This document shows, in pieces, positions 41,244 through 51,062 of a DNA stretch of 64,000 nt. This DNA comes from Nereocystis luetkeana. Taxonomy: Eukaryota; Sar; Phaeophyceae; Laminariales; Laminariaceae. The stretch lies in the NCBI GenBank assembly GCA_031213475.1, contig JARUPZ010000024.1, positions 3,961,991 to 4,025,990 of the forward strand. Direction: 5' to 3'. The notes under the pieces are model-generated. The model did no database searches. It was not told the DNA's origin and saw only the letters and a list, made by a program, of their open reading frames with translations. The stretch's first letter is position 1. Each line of letters opens with the position of its first letter. The position numbers and the translations under genes were made by a program.

Positions 41244-42503
41244 CTAGTCGACTTGGTGCCTTGCTACCCTGTCTGCCATCTCCTTCCTACTTTCGTCTAC
41301 CGCAGTTTCCCTTCTACCCCTCCTGTCCCCCCCCCTCTCCGCATTCCCTTGGTCGGGCTTTCTGCCACTTCTCCTGTTGCCCCCTTCCCCCCCGTTCCCT
41401 TGGGCACCATCCACGGCGGATGCGCGGCGCTGTCTACTCATCTCAGCCTCAGCCTCGTGCCACCTCATCATGAACCGTTCGGCTGCTTCAAGGATCCCCC
41501 GGTACCACTTCCCCGCCTTTTTGGCTGCAGTGGACCACAACGCGGTCTCAACTCCAAACACCAAGGGGGCAACTTCCGTTGACCCTTCGGTGGCTCGGAA
41601 CTCCCTAAGGTCTTCGACTATGCATCTATGCCAAGTCTTACACTGTCCGCCTGGTCTCGGGTTCTCCCCACCAGTTATCGTCCCGAACATTACCCGACTG
41701 GGTAATCGCTCCTTGCTTTGCCGTGCCACGCCCCCCGCAAAGAAGAGCCGCCGTTTACGAATGGTCGTTTCGATGCTCTCGCAACGTGTCATCTTGAGGG
41801 CCTTCGCGTACGAGAGGGTGGCATGGTCAGTACGAAGTCGGCGCTGGAAGCCAATGACTCGCAACAGGACTTGGTGGTGAGCCGTTCGAAGCTTGGCAAA
41901 GTGCTCCGCTTTGAGGGTCCACGTCACACACCCGTACAGCAGGGTCTCAATCACCTCGGCCTTCAGCATTCGGACTTTAAGGCTAAGGGGGGCGGTCGTC
42001 CTATCATACAACTCCGGGCCGAACCGTTCGAGGCATGCTCGCATGAGGCGGATCCGTCGGTCGATTTCGAGCGAGAGCGCAGCGTTTTCGCGGATAATGC
42101 CGCCTAGGTATAAGAACTGGGTCGTCTGCGTATACCTCTGGCCTGCCGCTTCGATGACGAGCGGTGGTGCGAGGGTTGTCTGGTCTGGTGATTGTAAAAG
42201 CATTGTCTCAGTCTTCTTTTCCGACACCGTGAGGCCTGCTGCTTCGAATACAGTCACGATGACTGTCATCATTTTTGCGAGCCCTTCAGCCGACTTCGAG
42301 ACAATTCCTGCATCATCGGCGTACAACATGCCCCATACAGACCTTCGCACGCACGCCGATGGCTCCTCCTTCCCTGTTCGAACTATTCCAGCTTCACTGA
42401 GTTGGACCAAATCCCTTACAATGGCTTCGTCTTGGCTGAAGCGTACTAGTACGACGTGTAACGCAGCAGCGAAGAACACGTTGAACAGCAACGGTGATAG
42501 CAC
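41244..42503 (-). CDS. LINE reverse transcriptase, C-terminal part (continuation after frameshift)
   Basis: 419-codon frame that continues the reverse transcriptase directly. LSPLLFNVFFAAALHVV is followed by the catalytic YADDAGIVS motif (about residue 63), TQFLYLGGIIREN, the thumb region and then a C-terminal domain with RRLFFAGGVARQ, RVMFG, WHRCIVEDLREF and FMMRWHEAEAEMSRQRR. The last ~60 residues are Arg/Gly-rich and low complexity. It overlaps the upstream frame by 58 bases. With one base restored, the two frames would form one protein of about 1240 residues. The 3' remnant at 30005-30985 is a diverged paralogue of this half. Confidence 0.88.
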   Translation of the reverse strand: MLSPLLFNVFFAAALHVVLVRFSQDEAIVRDLVQLSEAGIVRTGKEEPSACVRRSVWGMLYADDAGIVSKSAEGLAKMMTVIVTVFEAAGLTVSEKKTETMLLQSPDQTTLAPPLVIEAAGQRYTQTTQFLYLGGIIRENAALSLEIDRRIRLMRACLERFGPELYDRTTAPLSLKVRMLKAEVIETLLYGCVTWTLKAEHFAKLRTAHHQVLLRVIGFQRRLRTDHATLSYAKALKMTRCESIETTIRKRRLFFAGGVARQSKERLPSRVMFGTITGGENPRPGGQCKTWHRCIVEDLREFRATEGSTEVAPLVFGVETALWSTAAKKAGKWYRGILEAAERFMMRWHEAEAEMSRQRRASAVDGAQGNGGEGGNRRSGRKPDQGNAERGGDRRGRRETAVDESRKEMADRVARHQVD

Positions 42504-44977
42504 ACAGCCTTGCCGCAGCCCCTGCGTGAATCAAACCATTCCGAGAGCTCGCCGTCATCAGTTCGCACGCGAGCCCGCATGCCATCGTGGAAATTACGGA
42601 TAATTCTCAGCATCTTGGTTGGTACGCCAAAGCGTGTGAGTACCTTCCATAACAGCTCTCGGTCGACAGAGTCGTACGCTTTCTGCAGATCGATGAAGCA
42701 CACGTATGAGGGGATTTTCCTCTGTCGTCCGAGCTCTTGCAGCCGGCGCACGACGAACAACATATCAATCGTTGATCGTGCGGGGCGGAAGCCGCACTGT
42801 TCCTCGGGGAGTAGTTCCTCGGTCTCGCAGTAGTTGCTGAGGCGGGACGCGACGATTTTCAACAACACTTTGCCTGCGTGGGCAACAAGCGAAATCCCTC
42901 TATAGTTGTTGCAGTCAGTTTGATCCTTCTTTTTGTGAAGGGCCTTGATGATCGCATCTTTCCATTGCTGAGGGACTTCTCCTGTTAACCAAACATTGAC
43001 AAGGATGTTGTGAAAGCGCCTGGCGAATGCCGGGTGGTCGATTTTTAGGAGTTCGGCAGGGAGACCATCTGGCCCGACAGCTTTCCAATTCGACATCCCC
43101 TTAAGTGCTTCTGTCATCTCGTCTATGGATGGTTCATCTTCAAGCGACAGTTTAGGCGGTCGCGGTGGCAAGAGGTCGATGATCTTGGGATCGAGTTTCA
43201 GCGACTTCGCGTTCAAGAGTTTGTGGTAAAACCCCGCCCATCGTTCACGAATTCGCACCTTATCCCGTAAGATCGTGCCATCCTCGTCCCTAATGAACTG
43301 TTCGCTCCTCGCTTTGGTCCCTTCCAATCCTACCGTACTCTTGAGGTGCTTGTAAAAGCCTCTCTGGTCGTTGTTCGCTAGAAGTCGTTCGGTTTCGGCA
43401 AGGTACGCTTCGAAGTACGCATGCAGTCCTGCGGCAATCACCTTCTGCAGGTTCGCACACGCAGATCTCAGGGTCTTCCACGCGGTTCTGTCCCGGGGGT
43501 GGGCACGCAAGAATTGTCGTGCATCCTCCCTCGCTGTCCATGCTGGTATGAATGCGGCCAAGGTTTCGGCAGACTCACACCATCCATGTCTGCGGTGGCG
43601 ACGTGCAGGGGGTGGTACCTCTTTTTCGACCGCATCAATAACAGCCGTAGTGAACATCTCAACCATACCAGACGTATTACGGGGCTGGATAGGCTGGTTG
43701 ACAGTGGAGATGATCCTGGAGACTACTCGTTCACGACACTTTCCATCGGACATAAAAAGCTGCCTGTCGAACTCTCGGCGTTTTGTCGGTCTACGTATTT
43801 GTCTGTTGGGCGCAAAATGACCACCGAGTCGGACTTTGATGTACAAGATGTTGTGGTCTGAGTCAGCCTTAGCTGGGGCAGGAGGCTGTGGGACGACTTT
43901 CGCATCTTGTACTCTAGGTCGATGGACTTGGCGGGTTAGGATGTAGTCGATCCGCTTACGGTCATTCGGGCCGGTGCCGTTGTGAGTATGCGATATCCCA
44001 CCCTTGCGCGTGCTGAAAAACGTGTTGGTGAGAGCTAACTTGCAATTGGTGGCGAACGACAGGAGCCGTCTGCCATTATCGTTACGAACATCACGTCCAT
44101 ACGCTCCCAGCACTCTGTTTCCATCATCACCGCACCCTTCTTTCCTCTGTCCAGTTCGCGCGTTGGCATCCATCAGTACAAACAGACACTCTTTCGTCGG
44201 GATTTTTTCCACCAAGTACTCCCGCTTCTGCCAGAAAATACGTTTCAGGTCGGCGTCCTTGGTACAATCAGTTGGAGCATACGCAACGACGAAATTGACT
44301 GCCTCGCATTTGCCAGCCAGCTCAAAGCGCATAGACATTAGCCGCTCGTTAACGAACTGATGAGTATACACAGACTTACTGCACAACGATTCCTTGACAG
44401 CTAGGCCTACTCCGTACAGCCCTTGCCTGGTGGCTGTTGTTTCCTGTCCTGAACAGAAAACACGATACCCCGCCGCACGGAACGTCGTGCTGCCGGACCT
44501 CCGAGTTTCCTGCAGGCCAATGAAGTCACAGCCGAGTTGCCGTCCCTTCGCCAGTACACGCTCGTCATGTCCGTACCCGTTCTTCCCCTTTACAGCCAGG
44601 GTGCGCACATTGTAGGTCGCTACAAGTGCCTCCTTCTGTCCCTTACGAGCCTCGCGTGCTGCTTTTTTTGCCAGCCGACGTGAGGCTCGTCCCCGCCTCC
44701 TTTTTTTCTTCGTTTGTTTCTTTTTCTTCTCTATGGCGAAAGTGGCTCTCCGTTTCGTAGCCCGGTACGCGCCTTGGTATCCGTTGGCTGGGTGCAGCCG
44801 TCCCAACCCACGCCGACAATCCCATCCTTCCTGTCGTGCATGCATACCCACGCTGTGGCCAGCCTCTCCACACCACCGGCTGCCCACGTAGCGCTCTCTG
44901 CTGTGGTGATGTACCCGTCCCGCCTGAGGGATGAACTCCTCGGCGTCGGGGTTAAGAAGAAAAAACATCACCACCAC
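42446..44977 (-). CDS. LINE endonuclease and N-terminal reverse transcriptase (frameshifted)
   Basis: 843-codon frame. After a basic N-terminus, an APE/exonuclease-endonuclease-phosphatase domain begins near residue 121 (VATYNVRTL). It continues with FIGLQETRR, VLMDANARTG and ADSDHNILYIKV, which supplies the catalytic Asp-His pair, and ends near residue 385. Such domains nick target DNA to prime reverse transcription. The reverse transcriptase starts around residue 610 with SIDEMTEALKGMSNWKAVGPDGLPAELLK, here split as SIDEMTEAL and GPDGLPAELLK, followed by NNYRGISL, EQCGFRPARSTID and FIDLQKAYDSVDRELLW. The frame is lost near 42517-42522, in a CCCC run where a one-base deletion converts RRGLRQGCVLSPLLFN to a nonsense tail. 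The first Met at 44977 is the first in frame and may not be the true start. Confidence 0.88.
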   Translation of the reverse strand: MVVMFFLLNPDAEEFIPQAGRVHHHSRERYVGSRWCGEAGHSVGMHARQEGWDCRRGLGRLHPANGYQGAYRATKRRATFAIEKKKKQTKKKRRRGRASRRLAKKAAREARKGQKEALVATYNVRTLAVKGKNGYGHDERVLAKGRQLGCDFIGLQETRRSGSTTFRAAGYRVFCSGQETTATRQGLYGVGLAVKESLCSKSVYTHQFVNERLMSMRFELAGKCEAVNFVVAYAPTDCTKDADLKRIFWQKREYLVEKIPTKECLFVLMDANARTGQRKEGCGDDGNRVLGAYGRDVRNDNGRRLLSFATNCKLALTNTFFSTRKGGISHTHNGTGPNDRKRIDYILTRQVHRPRVQDAKVVPQPPAPAKADSDHNILYIKVRLGGHFAPNRQIRRPTKRREFDRQLFMSDGKCRERVVSRIISTVNQPIQPRNTSGMVEMFTTAVIDAVEKEVPPPARRHRRHGWCESAETLAAFIPAWTAREDARQFLRAHPRDRTAWKTLRSACANLQKVIAAGLHAYFEAYLAETERLLANNDQRGFYKHLKSTVGLEGTKARSEQFIRDEDGTILRDKVRIRERWAGFYHKLLNAKSLKLDPKIIDLLPPRPPKLSLEDEPSIDEMTEALKGMSNWKAVGPDGLPAELLKIDHPAFARRFHNILVNVWLTGEVPQQWKDAIIKALHKKKDQTDCNNYRGISLVAHAGKVLLKIVASRLSNYCETEELLPEEQCGFRPARSTIDMLFVVRRLQELGRQRKIPSYVCFIDLQKAYDSVDRELLWKVLTRFGVPTKMLRIIRNFHDGMRARVRTDDGELSEWFDSRRGCGKAVCYHRCCSTCSSLLRYTSY

Positions 44978-47529
44978 CCCACGCGGTCCTTAAAGCGAGC
45001 AGGCCACCAGCCGGACCGCGCAAGGTTCCCTACCTACCTAGTCCGAAGCTCGATGTTCGTGTGAGTGTAGCTAGACCGCTGCAGGTCCTGCCGGACTTCC
45101 TCGGCCCACCCCAAGGACGGGGCAGGCCGAAGCAGTACGTACAGTACATTGATCGTACATGCAACTGACTGATAAGTATGCAATCATTTTTACAGCTTCG
45201 GTGGAGCAGAGGGGGATACTGGTGGTACTGACGACACCGTTTGCACTGACGAAGTTACACCCTCCGGTCGCCTCTCTCTCTGCAAGCCCGCTGCCCTTGC
45301 ACTCTAGTCCTAGGGCAACACCAGGTCACAAGATAAAATGCACGTAGTGGCGGGTTTGTACTCCTGGATGGTCCTCGTTCGTCGTGCACACGTTTTGCTC
45401 GCAGGCGAACGTGACGACTAAGTAACGCGCCGGCATTCGCCAAGAGAGAGGACACAAGGGAAATATTTTGCTGAGCAGAGGAAAACCGATGGCGGAAGAC
45501 ATCAAACTTGTAGCAATAGTGACCGACGTAAGAGAGCTGACACGAGGAAATGCCGCGGTGGGTGAGGGTGGCGTGGGCAATCACAAGCCAGAGCCCATGC
45601 CCATACCATCGCGCCGTGGCGAAAACGCAGTGGCACCGGTGCTCTTCTTGGAGGGCAGGAAAGGCCGCCACACCTGCCCGGCTCCTCGAATAAGCTGAGT
45701 GGGACGGATTCTGGAAAGGGGGGATTATTCCCGATGCCCCGTGCATTTCTGCGCGAAACGGTGTGGCGTCGTAGCTCACTGCACCGAAGTCACGACAGCC
45801 GTCGCGAGTGCAAGGTGGAGAGATTGGGGGGGGGGGAGGGGTGACATCGCGAACGGTGATGGACAGCAAGAATCCAAGGTTGACGGCATGAACACTGGCG
45901 TTTTCAGTGAAGAGGCTAAGGAGGAAATACCGGTTCAGGTACGTGACGCTGGCATCAGGTTTAACTTTTGCTTGACCCTTTGTTTTGGCAAGTTGCGTCC
46001 AGCTCTGCCGCTGGATGGAGTAGTGCGTTGGAGTTTGCTTTCTACGCCAGTTCCCTCTACTTGTCGATGAAATCTAACGCGACACTACTGTTCTTTGGGG
46101 TTCACGCCTGCGCCGTTCTACTTTGCCCTGTAATTCTGCAACAATGTATATAGGTTTCGTGTCAAGCTATTCATGACTCCTCTTCGCCCGGCGGCTACAG
46201 TGCAGGGGTTTGTGTGTGTGCGCCTCGACGTCACCCATGTCATGCGACCTCTCAGAAAGTGTGACCCCAAAACCCACGCCGCATATCATCCATGTTTTTC
46301 TATGATTGGGAGATGCGTTTTAATGAAGAAGGCGCAGAGGAGCTCGAGGCAGTGGAGTAGGCCCTCCGCCACAAGGTCAGAAGTCAAGACTATGTAGACA
46401 TGAAAAATGAGTGGGAGTGGCACCGCTTCGTTCATACGTACGGAAGGTTAGCTTCATCGGTGCGATACGAGGAATTCACGTCGGGTGCGAGACTTGATCT
46501 CATTCAAGCTCGTCGAGTGTCGCGTTGCCAAGTGAATATACGGCCACAACGTGGCAAGGATTTTGACTGGGTTTCTCCTCAAGTAAGTTGTCACTGTTCA
46601 ACATAACATATGACGTCGTCACTCCTGTTTTATCCTATTCCTGTTCGTTGCCACCTCTATCAGGATGATCCCGTCATCATGAGCATTATGAGCTCTTCGT
46701 TTGAGCTATAATACCATCGGCGGCCCTTTTGGTGGGTCAATCTGCTCAAAGACACAGCAATATTTGCTGAGGAAGGAAGCGAGGAAGGCTGCACGTCAAG
46801 GCTGACCGACTGGCTGGCTGATTGCGATGGCCTGCCAATATAATATCCAGACAAGATAGTATTCTGCGGCTGGCTTTCTAGTGTATCAGCGTGCTTGCGG
46901 TACAAATGGTGCAGAAGAGTGTATATGCATCAGGTCGTCAAGCAGGGAGATTCTATGGCGAACTGTTGATCACCACGATCGTGATATTACTGTCGTAGGG
47001 AGCGGCCACTATATATCATTAATGCCCGTAGTCGTACGACTATAGACCCTCGCATTCCAATCATGCCGGAACGGAACACAACTTTCGAGGAGGGGGGTAT
47101 GAGCAGCTGGTACACGGGACCATGCAGGAATAGTTTGATCGAGTGCTGGATACGGTGCCGCGCTGTCTCTCGCTACGTGCTTCCACTGACATAATCAGCG
47201 TTTCCGTTCCGATATTGAAACGCAACCTTTGCTATTGCCTTCATAGGTTGTACCCGCCCGTGTGAAACAATCGTCTTCGTTCTGTTGAGCAACGCGAAGT
47301 ATCCGAACTGGATTTCCACAATATCTTACTGTGATGTTGGGGCCCAATCCAGTTATCCGTGGCAGGATGCCAAACGCGCGGGAGGTGTTGGATGTCAAAC
47401 ATGCGAGAGGTGTTGAGGAATCATGTCACGACAAAACTAATGCTCCTACGCAGTCCTCGAGTTTGATGCATGCCCCTCGAGCAGGGCTGTTTCGCTTCTG
47501 ATTTGTCCGAGTCGCCTGCCACGCCAGAA

Positions 47530-47970
47530 AAACGTACCGGCCACCCCTCCAAGTCCAGCACCACTTTGATGACGCTCATCGTACGGACGAAGCGCTGTAC
47601 GCTTCCCTAGTCCATGATGAAGTGTACGATGTCGTCGTGAACATGAAAACAGAAAACATTGCGGTTGCCTCGATTTTGAGCAACAAGGCCTGCCACCTTG
47701 AGGCGTACTGTTAAAACATCGAACAAAGCCCATCCCGTTATTTGGCAGTTCCAGGTGCTCGGGCGAGGCCTTTTACCGTTCTGGGGAAGTACTAACTGCT
47801 TTTGCGCTAGCATTGCACGTGCTACCTACATCTCGCGCCCCACGGGTGGTGACGCAGGCATCATCAGGGAAGCGCTAAGGCCCGTTCGAGAGAAATATGC
47901 GGCCATCAGGACAAACTGCGCGCTCCCGTGGGTAGTGGAGGCCCTGCAGCCGCCACGCGTGGCAGAGTGA
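47530..47970 (+). pseudogene. Unidentified coding-like segment with a probable frameshift
   Basis: One frame reads ALYASLVHDEVYDVVVNMKT then ENIAVASILSNKACHLEAY before a stop near 47715. Another frame (47698-47970) continues with GGDAGIIREALRPVREKYAA and ALPWVVEALQPPRVAE to a TGA. Both stretches use G/C-rich third positions and look more protein-like than the surroundings. A one- or two-base shift near 47700 would join them. I do not recognise the family; it could be a decayed transposon or a gene fragment. Confidence 0.25.
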
Positions 47971-48383
47971 ATCGCCGACGGCCTTCAGTTTGAACAGATA
48001 GTATGCAGAACATCAAGCTGCTCGAGATTAGGGGGCACCAGAGTAATACTGTGCAGTCATTAATGTCATCGGGGTTTTCGCGCGTTTGCCCGTACGTCGT
48101 ATCAACTGGGTATTATATGGCAGTGGGGGCATGAAAACAACACCCTAATCAGTTGTTTGGATCACAAGGTGTGAGGGCATATTAACTATCGTGTACCAGA
48201 TGAGCGTTTCCGCGATTGAAAGGAGCCGACGCAGAAGAACACGATTTGTAAATCCAGTCGGCGGTGCGAGTTGGATGCGCCAGAGACGAAATTTAACAGG
48301 CCGGCTACAATGCTGGTCGATCGCACAAGCAATAGTGGTTTGTGTCAAGTGCGGGCAATTTGGAGAGTACTATTCAGACCAAA

Positions 48384-48785
48384 CTATATGATGTACGACG
48401 CGTGCGGCGTGTGCATTGACTCCATATGTTTCAAGTACCCATCGTAGGGTTTCGCCGACGTTATTACCCCTTTGAAAACAAGATGATCACGTTTTCTTGT
48501 GTTGCGCATTCTGTCAATCAACGCTTTCCCTTGCCTTGATTGTTTCGCACGAATCGTAGGTATACTCTCCATGCAACTACACCCGACACTCATGGTCGGT
48601 GCACAGCGTCCAAGAACGAGGTGCGCTTGAGCTATATGTGAAGAAGGTTTTTCGTTTGTATGCTTCAGGGGGCTGTGGGAGCAGTGATCAACGAAGACTG
48701 CTTCTGCGCGGTTCAACCAAATAGGATTCCCGACTGCTACTGCCGAGGGGCAAACGATTACTAGTGTCAAAACAACATACCACAT
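48384..48785 (-). CDS. Hypothetical 133-aa open frame
   Basis: Starts MWYVVLTLVIVCPSAVAVG, which resembles a signal peptide, and ends at TAG/TAT-rich sequence at 48384. The body is Lys/His/Ser-rich, with no recognised domain. Nearby sequence is non-repetitive. It may be a chance frame: no splice or transcript evidence can be seen and codon composition is neutral. Confidence 0.2.
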   Translation of the reverse strand: MWYVVLTLVIVCPSAVAVGNPIWLNRAEAVFVDHCSHSPLKHTNEKPSSHIAQAHLVLGRCAPTMSVGCSCMESIPTIRAKQSRQGKALIDRMRNTRKRDHLVFKGVITSAKPYDGYLKHMESMHTPHASYII

Positions 48786-49599
48786 TATGGGCCAAAGAAA
48801 TTACCCGACATTGTCAATATGTACCACGTACAAGAGAAGATGTGATTGGCACATCTTTGAGTTTCCACCATACAGTCTTCCACCTGCACGTACTTGTTTA
48901 TACTTGTTCATTTCACTCGGTCGGGAAAGCAGCTCACTCACGGTGAGTGCTTGTGATGTTGTCATACGAAACATCGACCAATTCAAAATTCCAAGAAAAG
49001 GAAAAAGACCTATCTATGCAAGTAGAGTGAAATAGGAAAGAGAGAGTGCACAGCATCTCTGTTGTGTGCAAGTACAAGTGGCCCCAAAAGCTTCATTGTA
49101 GGCAAGTGCTGCAGCAGTAGTATAGATGATACATGAGGCGAGGTTGCCTGATACATGCGGCATGTAGGCCTTGTGCGCTCGAAAGAAAAAAACAGAAACA
49201 ACACAAGATCCTGCTGCACTCGAAACACACCAGTACCACAACAAACGCGACCGCAACTCGAGATGGCTTGCAACAAGAGAAGTTCCACGCGCTAGCTCAA
49301 CATGACTCGCTTCTGCAGATATTGGGGTTGTGGAATTCGGTAACGTACAGCTCTCGCAATCGGTAACGCAAAAGCACGAATATGACAGGCGGACACACTC
49401 GAAAATTAACGGGAGCCTGTACACACCGTTATTTGGTCGCTTTGCTCCAACTAGATTATGGGCGCTTCGCGCCAAAATTAGTTTAATTGCCCACAAGAGG
49501 TAATACCATGAACGTGCGACCGAATCGTGCCCATAGCAAGCTGTACCTGAAAAATCCTGACGGGTATCTTTGGAATTCATTTTTTTCAAGGAAACTTTA

Positions 49600-50310
49600 C
49601 GTTTGACCTATGCCAATGGAAATGCGAAGTCCAAAAGCTTTCTTTTTAAAATATTGCTTTCAAAGAACAGCCGAACTTTTCCTCGACCTGCCGCCGTGGT
49701 GAAAAAAAAACAAACGTTTGACTGTTTATTTTCTTCTTTTCCGAATGGATGCAGGCGGCGCAATTTCTTTTTCTCGTTCAAATTGTCAACACGCTGATAA
49801 AAACCAGTTCGTGTGACGATCGACGCTCGGCCTCGACATAGACTCAGCCCACGGCCAACCCGCTCGGTCTCCGGCAAGACCAACGAGTTTAGATGACGGG
49901 CTTGAAGATATCAGGTGGATCCATGGTCTAGGGGGCTCGGCGGCGTCCTATGGTATCCTCCCAAACCTGAAAAAAGGCCTATTTCTTGCCATTCGAGACG
50001 GATGGATAAGTTTTGTATTCTGTTTTGTCCACACCAGTAGCCAATGTTTTTTTTAATCATACGCTTGGTCAGCTCCCGCCACATGACACCGGCCATGGTG
50101 TGAAGACGGCGACCTTAGAGTGGGGCGGAGCCCCTAACGAGCGCATTCTGCTCAGAATTCATGACGCAGTCGTTGTTTTTGTTGGTCGATGTCTGTGAAG
50201 GACTCGGAATCTCGCCGCTTCGAACCAAATATCGGCCTGAATTTTTCTCAAGCCGATGTTGGCCCAACATCGGCCCCAGATTTGCGGGCTTTTCCAAAAG
50301 TTAGGAACTT
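49600..50310 (+). repeat. REP-D copy 3, uninterrupted
   Basis: Runs from CTATGCCAATGGAAATGCGA to ACATCGGCCCCAGATTTGCG. Collinear with copy 2 but without its 530-bp insert, and with the module shared with REP-A (CCACACCAGTAGCCAATG near 50028) in the middle. Confidence 0.88.
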
Positions 50311-50689
50311 TTTTTTTTCTAAACGTGCCCATGGGAAGCGTATTCTATAACCATTTTTGGAGGGTATCTTTGAAATTTAAGCTTTTTATTGATACTTCGC
50401 TTTCCCATGACATAGGTCTGATGTCGGACATTTTAATTTTATTATCAAAAGGCTTTTGGCCAGATATTCACGAAAACACCTTTTTCTGTATTCTCGGAAA
50501 CTTTCTCGTTCTGGAAAAATCAAGCGCCGCAAAACGATCGCTCCCCTTTCTCCGTTTTAGAATACCCCGCGGGCCATCCACTCTTTCCAGAGCCACCCGA
50601 CTTCTCGCGAACCTGTTCGGGTTAATTCTTTTATACGAAAGGTGCTTTCGTTCCGGGGATGGAACACTATCTATTCCTTCTCCCCGGGA

Positions 50690-51062
50690 ATCGCCATGAT
50701 CATTTTGGGTCAGGCGCAGAGCGCCCAACTCTGTAAACCCAGGTCAGAGGTTCGAGCCCCGCCTTTCAACGTTTTCCAGGGCAGGGCACCGGCTGCCTCA
50801 GTCTGTAGGTAATATACCGTCGTCGAAAGCAATCGGTAACCTGGACTGCAGTAGTCTATTAAGTCGAATGAAGCGACTATCGCCAAGCGTAGCTCGACCA
50901 ATCTTTCCCTCCAGGCTGGTGAGGGTGCCCCGTCGCAGGCGCCGGCGGAAGCAAATAAAATGCTTGTTTTGGCTTCATTTCCCACCACAATCTGAGCTCG
51001 AAAACTGCATTGGCCGGGGGTGGTTGCGGTCATCGACATATTAAAAAAAACAAAACAAAACT
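50690..51062 (+). repeat. tRNA-derived SINE-like sequence
   Basis: GGGTCAGGCGCAGAGCGCCC (from about 50707) resembles a tRNA D-arm with an A-box (one mismatch to TRGYNNANNNGG). It is followed by AACTCTGTAAACCCAGGTCA, like an anticodon arm and variable loop, and by GGTTCGAGCCCC at 50749-50760, a perfect B-box. Stems are too degenerate for a functional tRNA. A ~280-bp unrelated body follows, ending in an A-rich tail (51042-51058). This architecture is that of a SINE or a tRNA pseudogene. Confidence 0.6.

Larger units (their letters stand above)
40926..45000 (-). mobile_element. APE-type LINE retrotransposon, nearly full length, minus strand
   Basis: Minus-strand endonuclease and reverse transcriptase (44977 to 41244) are separated by one frameshift. 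The 3' region contains a direct repeat of about 310 bp: CTTGGTRCCTTGCTACCC occurs at 41252 and again at 40942, each next to purine-rich plus-strand sequence. The terminal part of the element has therefore been duplicated, or a second, severely truncated copy has inserted alongside. The 5' boundary is uncertain and may reach 45110. Domain order (APE endonuclease, reverse transcriptase, C-terminal domain) and the KKKKD/NNYRGISL motifs are typical of RTE/Jockey-like LINEs; the clade is not certain. Confidence 0.85.
45001..49599. other. Long stretch with only weak coding candidates
   Basis: 45001-45160 may be the LINE 5' leader. An 11-12 base G run lies at about 45828-45839. 45870-47420, 47971-48380 and 48790-49595 show no recognisable gene. 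Two weak candidates inside (47530-47970 plus; 48384-48785 minus) are listed separately. Confidence 0.45.

Noticed and set aside
41377..44615. Plus-strand frames of 100-236 codons
   Set aside because: Antisense to the LINE endonuclease and reverse transcriptase, whose motifs fix the coding strand as minus.
50700..50770. Considered as a functional tRNA gene
   Set aside because: B-box is perfect but the acceptor, anticodon and T stems do not pair and position 33 of the loop is not consistently T; kept as SINE-like instead.
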